NCBI GenBank assembly: GCA_003427395.1
Contig: BFEA01000203.1
Location: forward strand, 835,037 to 899,036
Source of the DNA: Chara braunii
Lineage: Eukaryota; Streptophyta; Charophyceae; Charales; Characeae
Reading direction: 5' to 3'
DNA length: 64,000 nucleotides
Under the pieces are notes generated by a model. The model saw only the letters and a list, made by a program, of their open reading frames with translations. It made no database searches and had not been told where the DNA came from. Positions 54,947 through 64,000 of this stretch are shown here, piece by piece; position 1 is the first letter of the stretch; every line of letters starts with the position of its first letter. Both the position numbers and the translations under genes were made by a program.

Positions 54947-55513
54947 TGTTATGATTCTGGTTGTTTGTTGTCTGATGACCAACACTCACTCACATAGATT
55001 TCCAGGTATGCCCATACATACATAGAAGGAAGGGGAGAGGATAGGAGTATCACACCGCACAAGGAGAGATAACACAGCGGAAGACTTGACCATGCGATAT
55101 GACAGGGTACATTGAAAGTGCAATTCACTCCACTCAATCCTCACAACCAGTCATAGAGAAAAGCCGAGTAGATCACATCCAAGAAAACAATGAATGATGA
55201 TAGTCCAAACACAGTATCACACTGTTTATTAAACTCAGAGTCTCGACTTGTCAGGATAACTTTAGTACTACAGTGCACTGCTCAGAATTGAGCAGCGCTT
55301 CACCCCCCAACCCTGATTAGCACCCGTAACACCCCCAGAGTCCCTGAAACATCAAGCGCCACCCCAATACAGCCTCCTGAGGGAAGCTCCACCCTGAAAC
55401 AGGCCTTTGAGGCCAAGCGCCACTCAAAGGATGAAGAAGAAGACCAGCGCCACTGCATTTGATGATGACGAAGTGTCGGAAGACTTCCCGGCTGGAAGTC
55501 TGTAGCAGCGCCA
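54947..55513 (-). repeat. 5' LTR of chromovirus II
   Basis: About 96% identical by eye to the 3' LTR. It contains repeated AGCGCCAC words, roughly one every 30-40 nt near its sense start. Confidence 0.93.
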
Positions 55514-55889
55514 CTGTTTTGGAGTTCCTGTGCCTAGTAGTATGGTCACCTGATCTTCTGGGAAAGAGGTCAAGAAGGCTTTGCTCCATTGTTCTTTCTC
55601 TATCTCCCACACTTGCCTTGCTTTCTGACAGCCTAGTAAACAGCGACTCACAGTTTCCTTCACCCCTTCCATACAAGCTACGCAAAGCCCTTTTGGGGCG
55701 CTGTGCTCTCCTTACTCCACCGCTGGTTCAGACACACATGCACTGGTAATGCAGAAGTGGTTAACGGGGATCCCCACTTTTTAGCTCTTGGGTTAACGGG
55801 TCCGAAACTGAAAGTAGGGTTTGGGCCCTTAAGGTGTCAAACTTTATGTTTTCTTTTTTTTTTGTCTGTTTTTTTTTTTAGGACTCCAT

Positions 55890-56273
55890 TAACCATCTCT
55901 CCAGTAATGCTTTCTATCTGTGACCAGTTGCTAAAATAGGCTAGCTCAGAGGCCCCGCTCACTGCTTGGCTGTCAACATATAAGGCCATCCTGTCCATTC
56001 AACCACAAACTCGGCTGGCTCATCAGTGAATGAAGGAGTTGCAGATAGGGCTCCTTGACCGCCGCTTGAGAGACTCATGCATAACCATCTCTCCAGTAAT
56101 GCTTTCTATCTGTGACCAGTTGCTAAAATAGGCTAGCTCAGAGGCCCCGCTCACTGCTTGGCTGTCAACATATAAGGCCATCCTGTCCATTCAACCACAA
56201 ACTCGGCTGGCTCATCAGTGAATGAAGGAGTTGCAGATAGGGCTCCTTGACCGCCGCTTGAGAGACTCATGCA
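55890..56273. repeat. 192-bp identical tandem duplication
   Basis: Two identical 192-bp units, 55890-56081 and 56082-56273. Identity implies a recent event or an assembly artefact. Confidence 0.9.
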
Positions 56274-57203
56274 CTTGTGCTGGCTTGCAGCTGCGGGGAC
56301 TGGGCTAAGGGAGTAGCTTTGGCCCATCAGGAGCAAGAAGTCAGTATGCACCTGTCACTTAGAGCCTTTAGAGGTGACAACAATCAGGTTGGAGGATATT
56401 GTCGAATAGGGATGGGAGAGAGAGACTTGGACACTATTCTTGAGACCGTTTCTTGGTTGTTGATTCTGGTGTGAAGAGCCGCTATACAATCTTCAAACAA
56501 TGATAAAAATGTGTGGATGGTGTTGGGAGGTTGCAGGGAGGAGTGGAGTTAGGCCGTACTCTATTGTGACTCGTCTCCATGTGTACACGTCATAGTTGTT
56601 TGAGTTGTTTGACTGCTGTTGGCGGTTTGAGCTGTTATGAGCTGCAGCATGTAAGGGATGTAGCTTGCTGGACATCTTCGTGCACGTGGTTCATAACAGT
56701 GGTATTGGAGCAGGGACTGGTCCACCCGGCGAGAAGAACGGTGTAATCACATCAGCAGGGAATTTTTGAGGCGGAGACTTCAATTATTTTGTGCACGGTG
56801 GAGTGCGGGGGAGAGTGATGAGAAGTGGGGATGAGGTGTGGATGAAGGAAAGGTGTGTCTGATGAGCAAATGAGCTCGTGATGTGGGGAAACACATTGGT
56901 CCATTGGATTGTTGCGCAGCTGATGTGGACAGTGCATGAAGGCCGTATTGAAGACTGAAGGTAGCAGTAATTACTGCCTGAAGAGTTTTTGTTCATCGAA
57001 CAGCAGTGAACAAGAAATAGGGGTAGAGTTAAGTTGCATGACACTACATAATAAGAAAGCCAGTTTTCCAAAAGGACACGCAACCCAAATGAACAGGACC
57101 CAACAACCCCAACCTAGCATCACAAAGAAAAGAAAGAGAGGAGACCCTAAAAACGCAATAGCGTCCAATTGCAAAAGAATGAACTTTAGAGGAGAGAGGA
57201 AAA

Positions 57204-57242
57204 GAAGAAGAAGAAGAAGAAAGAAAGAAGAAGAAGAAGATG
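57204..57242 (+). repeat. (GAA)n-rich microsatellite
   Basis: AAG/GAA triplets, slightly interrupted. Confidence 0.9.
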
Positions 57243-57358
57243 TACACCAGCAAAGACCAATGATCACTCCCTTCTTCTCGCCAACCACTCTCCTCCTCCT
57301 TTTCTCCTCCCCTCTTTATTCATAATAAATAATAATAATTATGTCGAATGGCTGAACC

Positions 57359-57370
57359 AGAATCAATGTC
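57359..57370. repeat. 12-bp direct repeat, left copy
   Basis: AGAATCAATGTC is repeated exactly at 62684-62695, directly after the LINE poly-A tail. The pair may be a target-site duplication of an insertion spanning 57371-62683. Confidence 0.6.
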
Positions 57371-58722
57371 CGAATCCCTCTTCTACTGCAAGTACAACAT
57401 GAGGTCCACCATAGCCATGGGCACCCTTCTCCTTCCTCTTCCGAAGGCTGAGGCTATGGCAGACTGCTAGGGCCCTGCCCTGCTGTGCAAAAGACAACTC
57501 AAAGCAGCTATGGCTGCTTGGCTCAGGCCAACATGCCTGGCACTGCCTCGAAGCTTCTTGATTTAGCTCTACCCCAACGGGGCCTTCTCGATGCAGCGCC
57601 CACGAAGGTGACGAATATGGCATCCACCATAGCCAGGTAAGTACCTCTGGCGCTCTCTCCTTCCTAGTCCTCGCCTTCCTCCTCCTCCAGCCCAAGCTCC
57701 ACCACCATAGCCACGGTGGAGGGAGTTGGGCGCTCCTTCTTTCCCCAGCAGCATTGTTGAGTCCAGCGCTGCTCCAGCCATCGCGCCAACCAGTGTGTCG
57801 TCAAACTTGCACACCGTAGAATGAGGGGGAGCTCTTTGCTCCTCCAGGAGATATAGCGGCCTGCTTGCCTCTTGGGCGGTGACCTCCAGGCTGCGCGGCC
57901 TCCAAGCAACTGGTACCTGCTCCCTTTCAAAGGGAAACATCATTGCACACACTGATATTGCCCGTACATGCCCTAGACTCTGACTACTTGGACTGGTACC
58001 CACCTAGACCTAGCCTACAACTACTGGGCCTCTAAAAATGCCAAGTTTTTACTTCTTTTGCTTGGCCTCAAGTACCCGATACATCTGCCGCTACTTGGTG
58101 TGGTATCGGCCTACCAACCACTTTAGTGTTTTTCCGCTGCTCTAAGTGCCGCGGGCCTCTTTCTCCACCACTTGAGGGTTTTCCCCCTCTGCAACCCTTA
58201 ATGTCACGGCCACAGGTAAGTACCAGCCCTTTGGGCCTCCCGCACGAACGAGTACCCTTGCGGGTCACACACGCACTCAAACTGACATGCAGACCAGCAA
58301 GCACGCACACACACAGACTTAGAAAACTCAACAACAAGCAAGAAACTCAGCAAGGCATACATTCCATTGGCAAAACTCAAAAATCAGTTGTGTCTCAGTC
58401 TGTGTTTTCGCAGGTCCTTACACTACACTCCCTCAAGAGCGAGGTCCCTTCAAGTGAGTAACTCATTCTGAGTCCCTGACAAACGAATCGTAAGCGAACA
58501 TAGCGAAGAGATTCCGTGAGTACTGAGTAGCAGTGAGTTTTGCAGAGATTTTTGGAACAACATCGGAAGCTATCTTTCGTTCCTATGCTTTCACAACATG
58601 AGGTGTGCCACGCAGCAGTTCCTTCTTAGAGATACAATAGAGATCATCCAACCGTGGTACATGAAATGAATCTGATATTGTTTGTTACGTCCCTCCCCAA
58701 TGTGGCTTTTAACTCTACCTAT
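57371..58722. other. Non-coding stretch with CACCATAGCC words
   Basis: The word CACCATAGCCA recurs at 57409, 57628 and 57700, once as the hairpin CCACC...GGTGG (57703-57721). CAGGTAAGTACC, a consensus splice donor, occurs at 57631 and 58213. A similar CACCATAGCCAAAGGTGAG lies at 62970. No coding frame is convincing. Confidence 0.5.
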
Positions 58723-59611
58723 CTACTGACCACCTTTGATTGCACGAGGGATCATGTTCCCACTGTATTCGAAGGATTTAGCATCACGATATGGAAACAA
58801 CTTTGATGCGTGAAAGACTAGGTATGTATGCAAATGAGCACGCACGACAATTACGTGTGAAGGACCAAACTCATCCTTACCAATCACATCCAAGACTTCC
58901 CATGGACCGTAATAGAGAGGGAGGAGTTTGCGTGACACCCCCTCTTCTTCTGAAAATTCAGACATCTTGACCCAAACATAACTTCCCACTTTGATAGTCG
59001 ATGGTGTGCGCTTCTTATTTGCATGATGGACCATGGCATGTTGTCGCTTAGTCACTGCTGCAATGACTACTTTGAGTAAGCGATCATACTTGGCACTGAA
59101 GTCGGGCCTGCCAGGCGTCAGACCGGCCGGCTGTTCAAGGAATAAGTAGGAGAGTGGATTACGAATCTTCCAGCCATAATGTAGCCTGTTTGGCGTCATG
59201 CCGGTGGAAGAATGGATGGAGTTGTTGTACAACCCCTTGATCGAATACAACTTTTCATCCCACGTTTCCTGACCCAGGATGATTAAGGCACGGAGAAGCT
59301 GACACATAGACTGGTTGATTCCCTCAGCCAAACCGTTGGCTTTGGGATGTCGACCAGATCTCATCTTTAGTTGGTGGCTAGGAAGTTAGGACGCGAAGTC
59401 TTTCTAATCAACACTTATGAAGCGCGGGTCCCGATCACTCACAAGGGTTTTCGGCGTCCCGAACTCCAGAATGTACTTCTCGTGAAACTCACGGATCTCG
59501 AGTTCAGTTAGGGCATGAGATGGGAATGAAATCGGATTTAAGAATTTGAAAAAACGGTCAACAATCACCATCACCTGTGAGTTTTCATTCTTACTTGTTT
59601 TTCCCGTGCCT
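58723..59611 (-). pseudogene. Chromovirus III integrase fragment
   Basis: The minus-strand frame 59364-58723 begins at RSGRHPKANGLAEGINQ, the integrase segment with the catalytic Glu, and continues through IHSSTGMTPNRLHYG to the GPY/F region (YYGPWEVLDVIGKDEFGPSHV). The second catalytic Asp segment (DPRFISVD) is readable just upstream at about 59430 after a stop. The fragment ends at 59611, where LINE sequence begins on the opposite strand. No chromodomain, RT or LTR of this element is left in the window. Confidence 0.88.
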
Positions 59612-60312
59612 AGATTACATTATCCATCCCTCTCAAACAGGTTTTATTCATGGGAGAAATATGCAGGATAGTGTGCTGTTAATCAATGAAATGGTTTAAG
59701 TTATCTAGGCAGAATCAGCACAATGCAACTTTCATATTCATAGATTTCGAAAAAGCATATGACCATGTGGATTGGCGCTTCCTGGATGCATGCTTAGCCA
59801 AGTTGGAATTTGGACCCAGAATGAGGAGATGGGTGCAAATTCTCCACTCGAATGCCACTACCCGGGTTCAACTTAATGACTTACTTTCCCCTGAGATTCC
59901 TCTTCAGAGGTTAGTAAGGCAAGGAGACCCTTTAACTCCCTTCCTCTTTGTTATTATTATGGAAGCATTAGGAGCAAATCTTAGGGAAAACTGTAACCTC
60001 CAACGACTGAGGATTGCCAATGTCTCGAAGGAGGCAATCCAAATCTACTCCATGTTTGTCGATGACTTAACAATCATGACGGAGGCGTCCTCAACCAATT
60101 TTGAGGAAATTAAGGCAATAATGGACAAATTCTCTGCCTTATCTGATATGCTAGTCAATTGGGGAAACAAAATGCAAGGATGGTCGATTCACTCACAAGG
60201 GGTTAGACCTCCTGAATCTCCTAGGATTAAATGGGTCCCTTTTGAAGCACATGTTAGGGTGTTAGGAGTGATTCTCACAACTCAAGGGAAACCAAGCTCG
60301 AATGATTTATGA
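59612..60312 (+). pseudogene. LINE reverse transcriptase, N-terminal part
   Basis: Begins within the RT with readable IIHPSQTGFIHGRNMQDSV. From 59686 a clean 208-codon frame contains FIDFEKAYDHVDWRFL (palm), VRQGDPLTPFLFVIIMEAL and the catalytic FVDD at 60055-60066. Stops around 59695-59710 in the neighbouring frame show the start is broken. The enzyme would copy element RNA at a nicked target, but with its 5' part gone this copy cannot move by itself. Confidence 0.92.
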
Positions 60313-61896
60313 ATTTCATCTTCTGCGCTAGAAAAAATGAAACTATGTAAGAATAAACACACATCAATTTTTGGTAGAGCACTAATAATCAATAATGTGG
60401 TGTTGGCCTCGATTTGGTACAAATCCTTCCTGTGTCACTAAATAAGAAACCTACAAAGGAATTGCAAAGACAACTTACAACCTTTCTCTGACGAGGAGAT
60501 CATGAGACACCACACGCGATCCCAAAAGTAGCCTGGAAGACTTTAATCCAGCCAAAGATTAAAGGAGGCTTGGGAATTATCGATCCAAATATTCAATGTC
60601 AGGCCTTGGCACTTCAAGTAGTGAAACGTTTAATTCTAACTACAGATCTTCCATGGCGAGACCTGGCTTTGGAGCAGATTCGTAGACTGGCCCCCCAAAC
60701 TACTGAGGAGGTGCACCCTCTGATGTGGGTGGAAGATAGGTTTTGGACTATTCCTTGCCCCCAAACGCATTATACCGGGTCAAGGGTGAGAGGTGCGGCC
60801 AGGAGAGATCTAGGATTGGACGGGTTTTGGTCAAGCCTATTGAAAACCTGGAGTGAGCTGCCTTTACCAAATAAGGCCACACCCGCAAGATTTGAGGAAG
60901 TCTTACGTCAACCTTTTTTTGGCAACCGATGGCTTACTGATCAAAATGGTAGGGTCCCCTTGGTCTACATGGGTCAAGCACGGAATAATAAGAATTAAGG
61001 ATCTGTGGGACCCGGTAAATAAGAATTGGAAGACGGCAGAGAAGCTAAGAAAAAAGATTAAGTATGCGCACAATTTACTTGAGAATTTGGAAGAAATTAT
61101 TTCATTCATTCCTCTGGCTTGGATAGTGGTGCGTAAAAGAGGTCTTGTTTTCCGGATAGCGGACGAAGTTTGTATAAATCTACAAGATGACTCCAAGTCA
61201 GTGGGACAAATCCTGGATGTCTATGAGGAGGGAGCTTTAGTGAATATTTTAAAGATCCATAAAGACAACAGAATTTCTAACAAGGATCAAGACAGGGTAT
61301 TTTTTTCATCCTTTGATGCAATGTACAGGGTAAGGGCACTATATTGCGCAATGACAAAAGGATGGACAATGTTCCTTCCTCATGTTCCCATTCCGGACCT
61401 CCCCTTAGACCCAGCTGAGTGGGTATGGCGTATAAATAGGAGGAGTAAACCCCTAAGATTACAGTCTCTGTCAGTAAAGGCATCTTATCGGTTATTGCGT
61501 CCTAAAATAGAGGTTCCAGAAATCATACAAGACCGATGGCATAGGCACCTAAACATCTATGAGGACATGCTCAAACCAGTAAGGTGGTGCCAAGGCCTCA
61601 GGGAGAGGCCTGCTAAGTTCGCATCCATACAATGGCAAATAATGCACAGGTGTTTACCCACGAATGATTGGTTAATAGATCACTCTACACTAGAACAAAG
61701 AGGTGTGCCTTTACCATGGTGCAACTCCTGTGTACAGGCCTTTCCCAGTAGGAAGATCAAAGAAACAATTGAACATGTTTTTCTGCAATGCCCAGGCTCT
61801 GTGTTGCTTTGGCATCGTTGGGATTATGTGTGGAGAAGGCTAACAAGCCTGGACTGGCCATGGAACTGGAGGGCTATCCTCCTAGGAGTTGATTGA
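60313..61896 (+). pseudogene. LINE RT thumb and zinc-binding region
   Basis: Three frames overlap. GRALIINNVVLASIWY (about 60379-60420) and KGGLGIIDP (about 60562) are typical post-RT L1 motifs. The 61896-ending frame (start about 60853) carries, near its end, a zf-RVT type domain with KFASIQWQIMHRCLPTNDWL, CNSC and H-x3-C in EHVFLQC. This domain is characteristic of plant L1 ORF2 products. Frame changes near 60315, 60560 and 60990 and a stop at 61894 inactivate it. Confidence 0.88.
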
Positions 61897-62365
61897 GTTA
61901 TCTGTTTTTCAACAAAACTTCTTTCGTTTGGGTAGGAAAGCGGTCTTGTGGGCCTTGTGGCATAAAAGATGTGTTAGTACAATGGAGGGAGTTAAAATTG
62001 AAAAACAAGAGATGGCAGGAATAATTCAACACTTTGTCCAAACTGAAATCAGAACTCAATGGGAAATGATGAAAACAAGGCTTGTTGAGTTCAAACAGAA
62101 AAGGGATATCAAACAAAGAATTCTGAAATTCAATCTGGACTGGCTGGGGAATGCATCAGGGAAGAAACTGGGAGAGGTGCTGTGGCCAGGAGGGGAAGGG
62201 GATCAGGTGTCCTTTAAACGGGATTACCAGATCACCTTTCAAAGCTGGTTTGGCATCCAACCAGGAGCTTGTTTGAGATCACCTGAGTATTTTTCTGACC
62301 CTTTCCCTCCCTCTACACTTGCTTTGGTGGATCTGGAATGGTTTGGGGGGGGAGAGGGCGGATAG
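61889..62365 (+). pseudogene. LINE ORF2 C-terminal tail
   Basis: 158 codons in a frame overlapping the previous stop by 8 nt. WALWHKRCVSTMEG and the following helix match the C-terminal tail that follows zf-RVT in plant L1 proteins, so the frame shift at about 61890 is a mutation, not a second gene. It ends in a Gly-rich, low-information stretch. Confidence 0.75.
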
Positions 62366-62683
62366 GCTTCAGAACTAGATAATTGGGGGATCTATGGAGA
62401 TGGATGCTAGATAAATCATTCTTTTCAGGCGGTCAGATTTTATGGCTGAAGAGGCATTTCCACCTTCAGGACTAGAGTTAGCACCTTTACCAGTACAAAG
62501 GAGACTGTATCTGTGGCTCTAGATCATTTAATGACATATAAAAGGGACGCTGGACCCGTTTTCCAGCAGGTGCTGCTCCCCACCAATAGAATGGAGCCCC
62601 CTGGAGGACAGATAGGAGGGTATGCTCTTACCATCTCTTCTATCTGTTGTCGCGGGTTTTTAATTTAAAAAAAATTAAAAAAA

Positions 62684-62695
62684 AGAATCAATGTC
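62684..62695. repeat. 12-bp direct repeat, right copy
   Basis: Exact copy of 57359-57370, starting in the last base of the LINE A-tail. Confidence 0.6.
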
Positions 62696-64000
62696 TGATT
62701 GCTCCCTGTTACTGCTAGCGTTGGAAAGAGCCCTCCTTTGACTCTCTTCACCTTCCTTCCATCTCGGTATGCATCTCGGTATGGCTACTAGCTATGGCGG
62801 TTCACCCAAGTCTACATGGGATGTTCAAAGGACAATGCAAACACTCTCATGTCCTCTCCCATCATCTACCGCCAAGCCTATCCTCTCCAGATGGAGTCCA
62901 TGCCCAACCAGTTCCCCTTCAGGGGCTTTCTTGAAGCAGCAAGAAGGTTGCAGATGATGACGCAGTACACCATAGCCAAAGGTGAGTCTTCTTGTCAGTC
63001 TCTACCTCCTTCCTCCTTCCCCAACCCCTACAGCTCCATAGCTCAGCAAGAGATACATCTCCCTCACATCCATAGGCTAGAGCTACTTTCCCCACTACAC
63101 CTCCATTGCCATGGAGGTCTTAGCTCCACCTTCAGCCTCCAGAAGCTCCACCAACTTCTCCCTCTTGGAGGAGAGAGGCATTTTTAAAGGATGCTGGACC
63201 CAGTTTCCAGAGCTAGAGGTCAACTTTGGGGAATCCTTGTTTCAATTGAAAACCAAGGGACGCTGGACCCGGTTTCCAGCTTTAGAGGTCAAATTCGATT
63301 GGTCCTTTTTTTCGATTGTCCATTCCGACAGCCCACAACAGTGGTCTGAGAAGGACCACCCAAATCGGGTTCACATTTGTCAGCTATCTTTCGGATCTGG
63401 AAAACAGGGGATGATGGCTTTTCGAGTATCCTCCCTTTTACAGGAAGTAACCAATGCTGCCGCCTCTGGGCCCTTGACCATAACGAGGGTAAGTGTTGTG
63501 TGCGTACCACACGTAAGGGACAATGGAGCCATCTTCCAGTCTTATAAATACAGTGGTTTAAAAACAAAAGAAAAAGAAAAAAATGAAACTCAGCTCTGTG
63601 TTCCAGCAGTTCATTGGTGTCCCAACTGAGCTAGTCCGGTTGATACCCATCCCCATATCTAGTTGGGAGTAATCAAGGCAATCACTCGGAAGATGTGTTT
63701 CAGTGGACTTAACTTCAACCATGAGAATGAAGTGAAAGAAGAAGCATATGAGGCATCTCAAGAGGAAGCGCAGAAAGATGCGCCAGAGATTGAAGTAATG
63801 GGGGATGCCATGGGTGGAAAAAGGGGGGGGGTTGAGGAAGAGGGCGGGGAAGGGGTGAGGGAATGGGTGAGTTGATCGTATTGTGCAGGAAAAGGGGAAA
63901 GGGAGAAAGAGGGGAGACGTAGAGGAGAAAAGCCTTTGCCCATAGGGCTGCGAATGGGGATGCTTCTTGTGACAAGTGCTCTCTTCGCTCTTTTCCATTT
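62696..64000. other. Non-coding, with repeated GCTGGACCC hairpins
   Basis: GCTGGACCC.GTTTCCAG, a hairpin with CTGGA/TCCAG arms, occurs at about 63191 and 63261 and also at 62546 in the LINE 3' region. Each of the first two is followed by AGAGGTCAA. Frames are unconvincing on both strands. A GGGTAAGTG donor-like word lies at 63487. Confidence 0.5.

Larger units (their letters stand above)
46966..55513 (-). mobile_element. Chromovirus II, complete but inactive
   Basis: An 8.5-kb Ty3/gypsy element with two LTRs of about 568 bp (46966-47533 and 54947-55513), an initiator tRNA-Met primer site, gag, PR, RT, RNase H, IN and a C-terminal chromodomain in that order on the minus strand. By eye the LTRs differ at roughly 22 positions (about 96% identical), so the insertion is not very recent. 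I found no matching target duplication (AAGTG at left, CTGTT at right). Coding sequence is interrupted by at least four in-frame stops and several frameshifts. Confidence 0.92.
55514..57358. other. Non-coding, includes a tandem duplication
   Basis: No domain-bearing frame. It holds the 192-bp duplication (55890-56273) and a GAA-rich microsatellite (57204-57242). Confidence 0.5.
59612..62683 (+). mobile_element. 5'-truncated L1-type LINE with poly-A tail
   Basis: Homology starts abruptly inside the RT domain and continues through a C-terminal zinc-binding domain, a short 3' region and an A-rich tail (62668-62683). No endonuclease domain is present. The 3' region contains GGACGCTGGACCCGTTTTCC, a motif repeated twice near 63.2 kb. 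Confidence 0.88.

Noticed and set aside
56863-56910. CTGATGAG followed by GAAAC on the plus strand
   Set aside because: The intervening sequence does not form a convincing stem II.
57569-58003. 144-codon minus-strand frame
   Set aside because: Gly/Arg-rich shadow over repeated CACCATAGCC words; no domain.

Overview
The window is nuclear eukaryotic DNA made almost entirely of transposable elements and repeats; I see no ordinary host gene that I can defend. The evidence points to a streptophyte with a large, repeat-rich genome: Ty3/gypsy chromoviruses primed from initiator tRNA-Met, a second LTR family with a primer site of the tRNA-Asp type seen in plant Ty3 elements, a plant-style L1 LINE with a zinc-binding C-terminus, and U6 snRNA-derived pieces that match the plant U6 3' domain. 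The gag style suggests a charophyte alga such as Chara, but that is a guess from memory; a bryophyte, fern or other plant cannot be excluded.

Layout. 1-2.94 kb holds a 19-bp minisatellite, microsatellites, a 49-nt A run and, directly beside it, a predicted hammerhead ribozyme on the minus strand (2300-2359). 2.94-7.76 kb is a decayed chromovirus (3' LTR, polypurine tract, IN, RT, PR, Gag zinc knuckle; minus strand). 8.47-24.0 kb (copies A and B) and 30.85-36.39 kb (copy C, opposite strand) are long LTR-like elements that code for nothing obvious but are full of structured repeats. 24.0-26.07 kb is a gag-only internal region. 26.07-30.85 and 36.4-38.1 kb are two more LTR-type copies (X and D); X carries an unidentified broken gene. 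38.1-43.0 kb holds fragments of the same family. 43.7-45.0 kb holds an LTR/primer-site junction related to the first chromovirus. 46.97-55.51 kb is a complete but inactivated 8.5-kb chromovirus with both LTRs. 57.4-62.7 kb holds a chromovirus integrase fragment cut by a 5'-truncated LINE.

The most unusual content is in the long LTR-like elements. In transcriptional order they carry tRNA-like sequence, a U6 snRNA-derived segment, a short hairpin, and then arrays of 7-16 small hairpins spaced about 60-110 nt apart. In each array the loop is nearly invariant within a copy, while the stems vary with compensating changes on both sides, so RNA folding appears to be what is kept. Copies A, B and C have the same plan but different loop sequences. 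I know of no described element with this set of parts. It looks like a non-autonomous, structured-RNA retroelement family, perhaps mobilised by related gag-pol elements. Assembly quality is imperfect: Ns at 2780, 21006, 36511-36538 and 38783.
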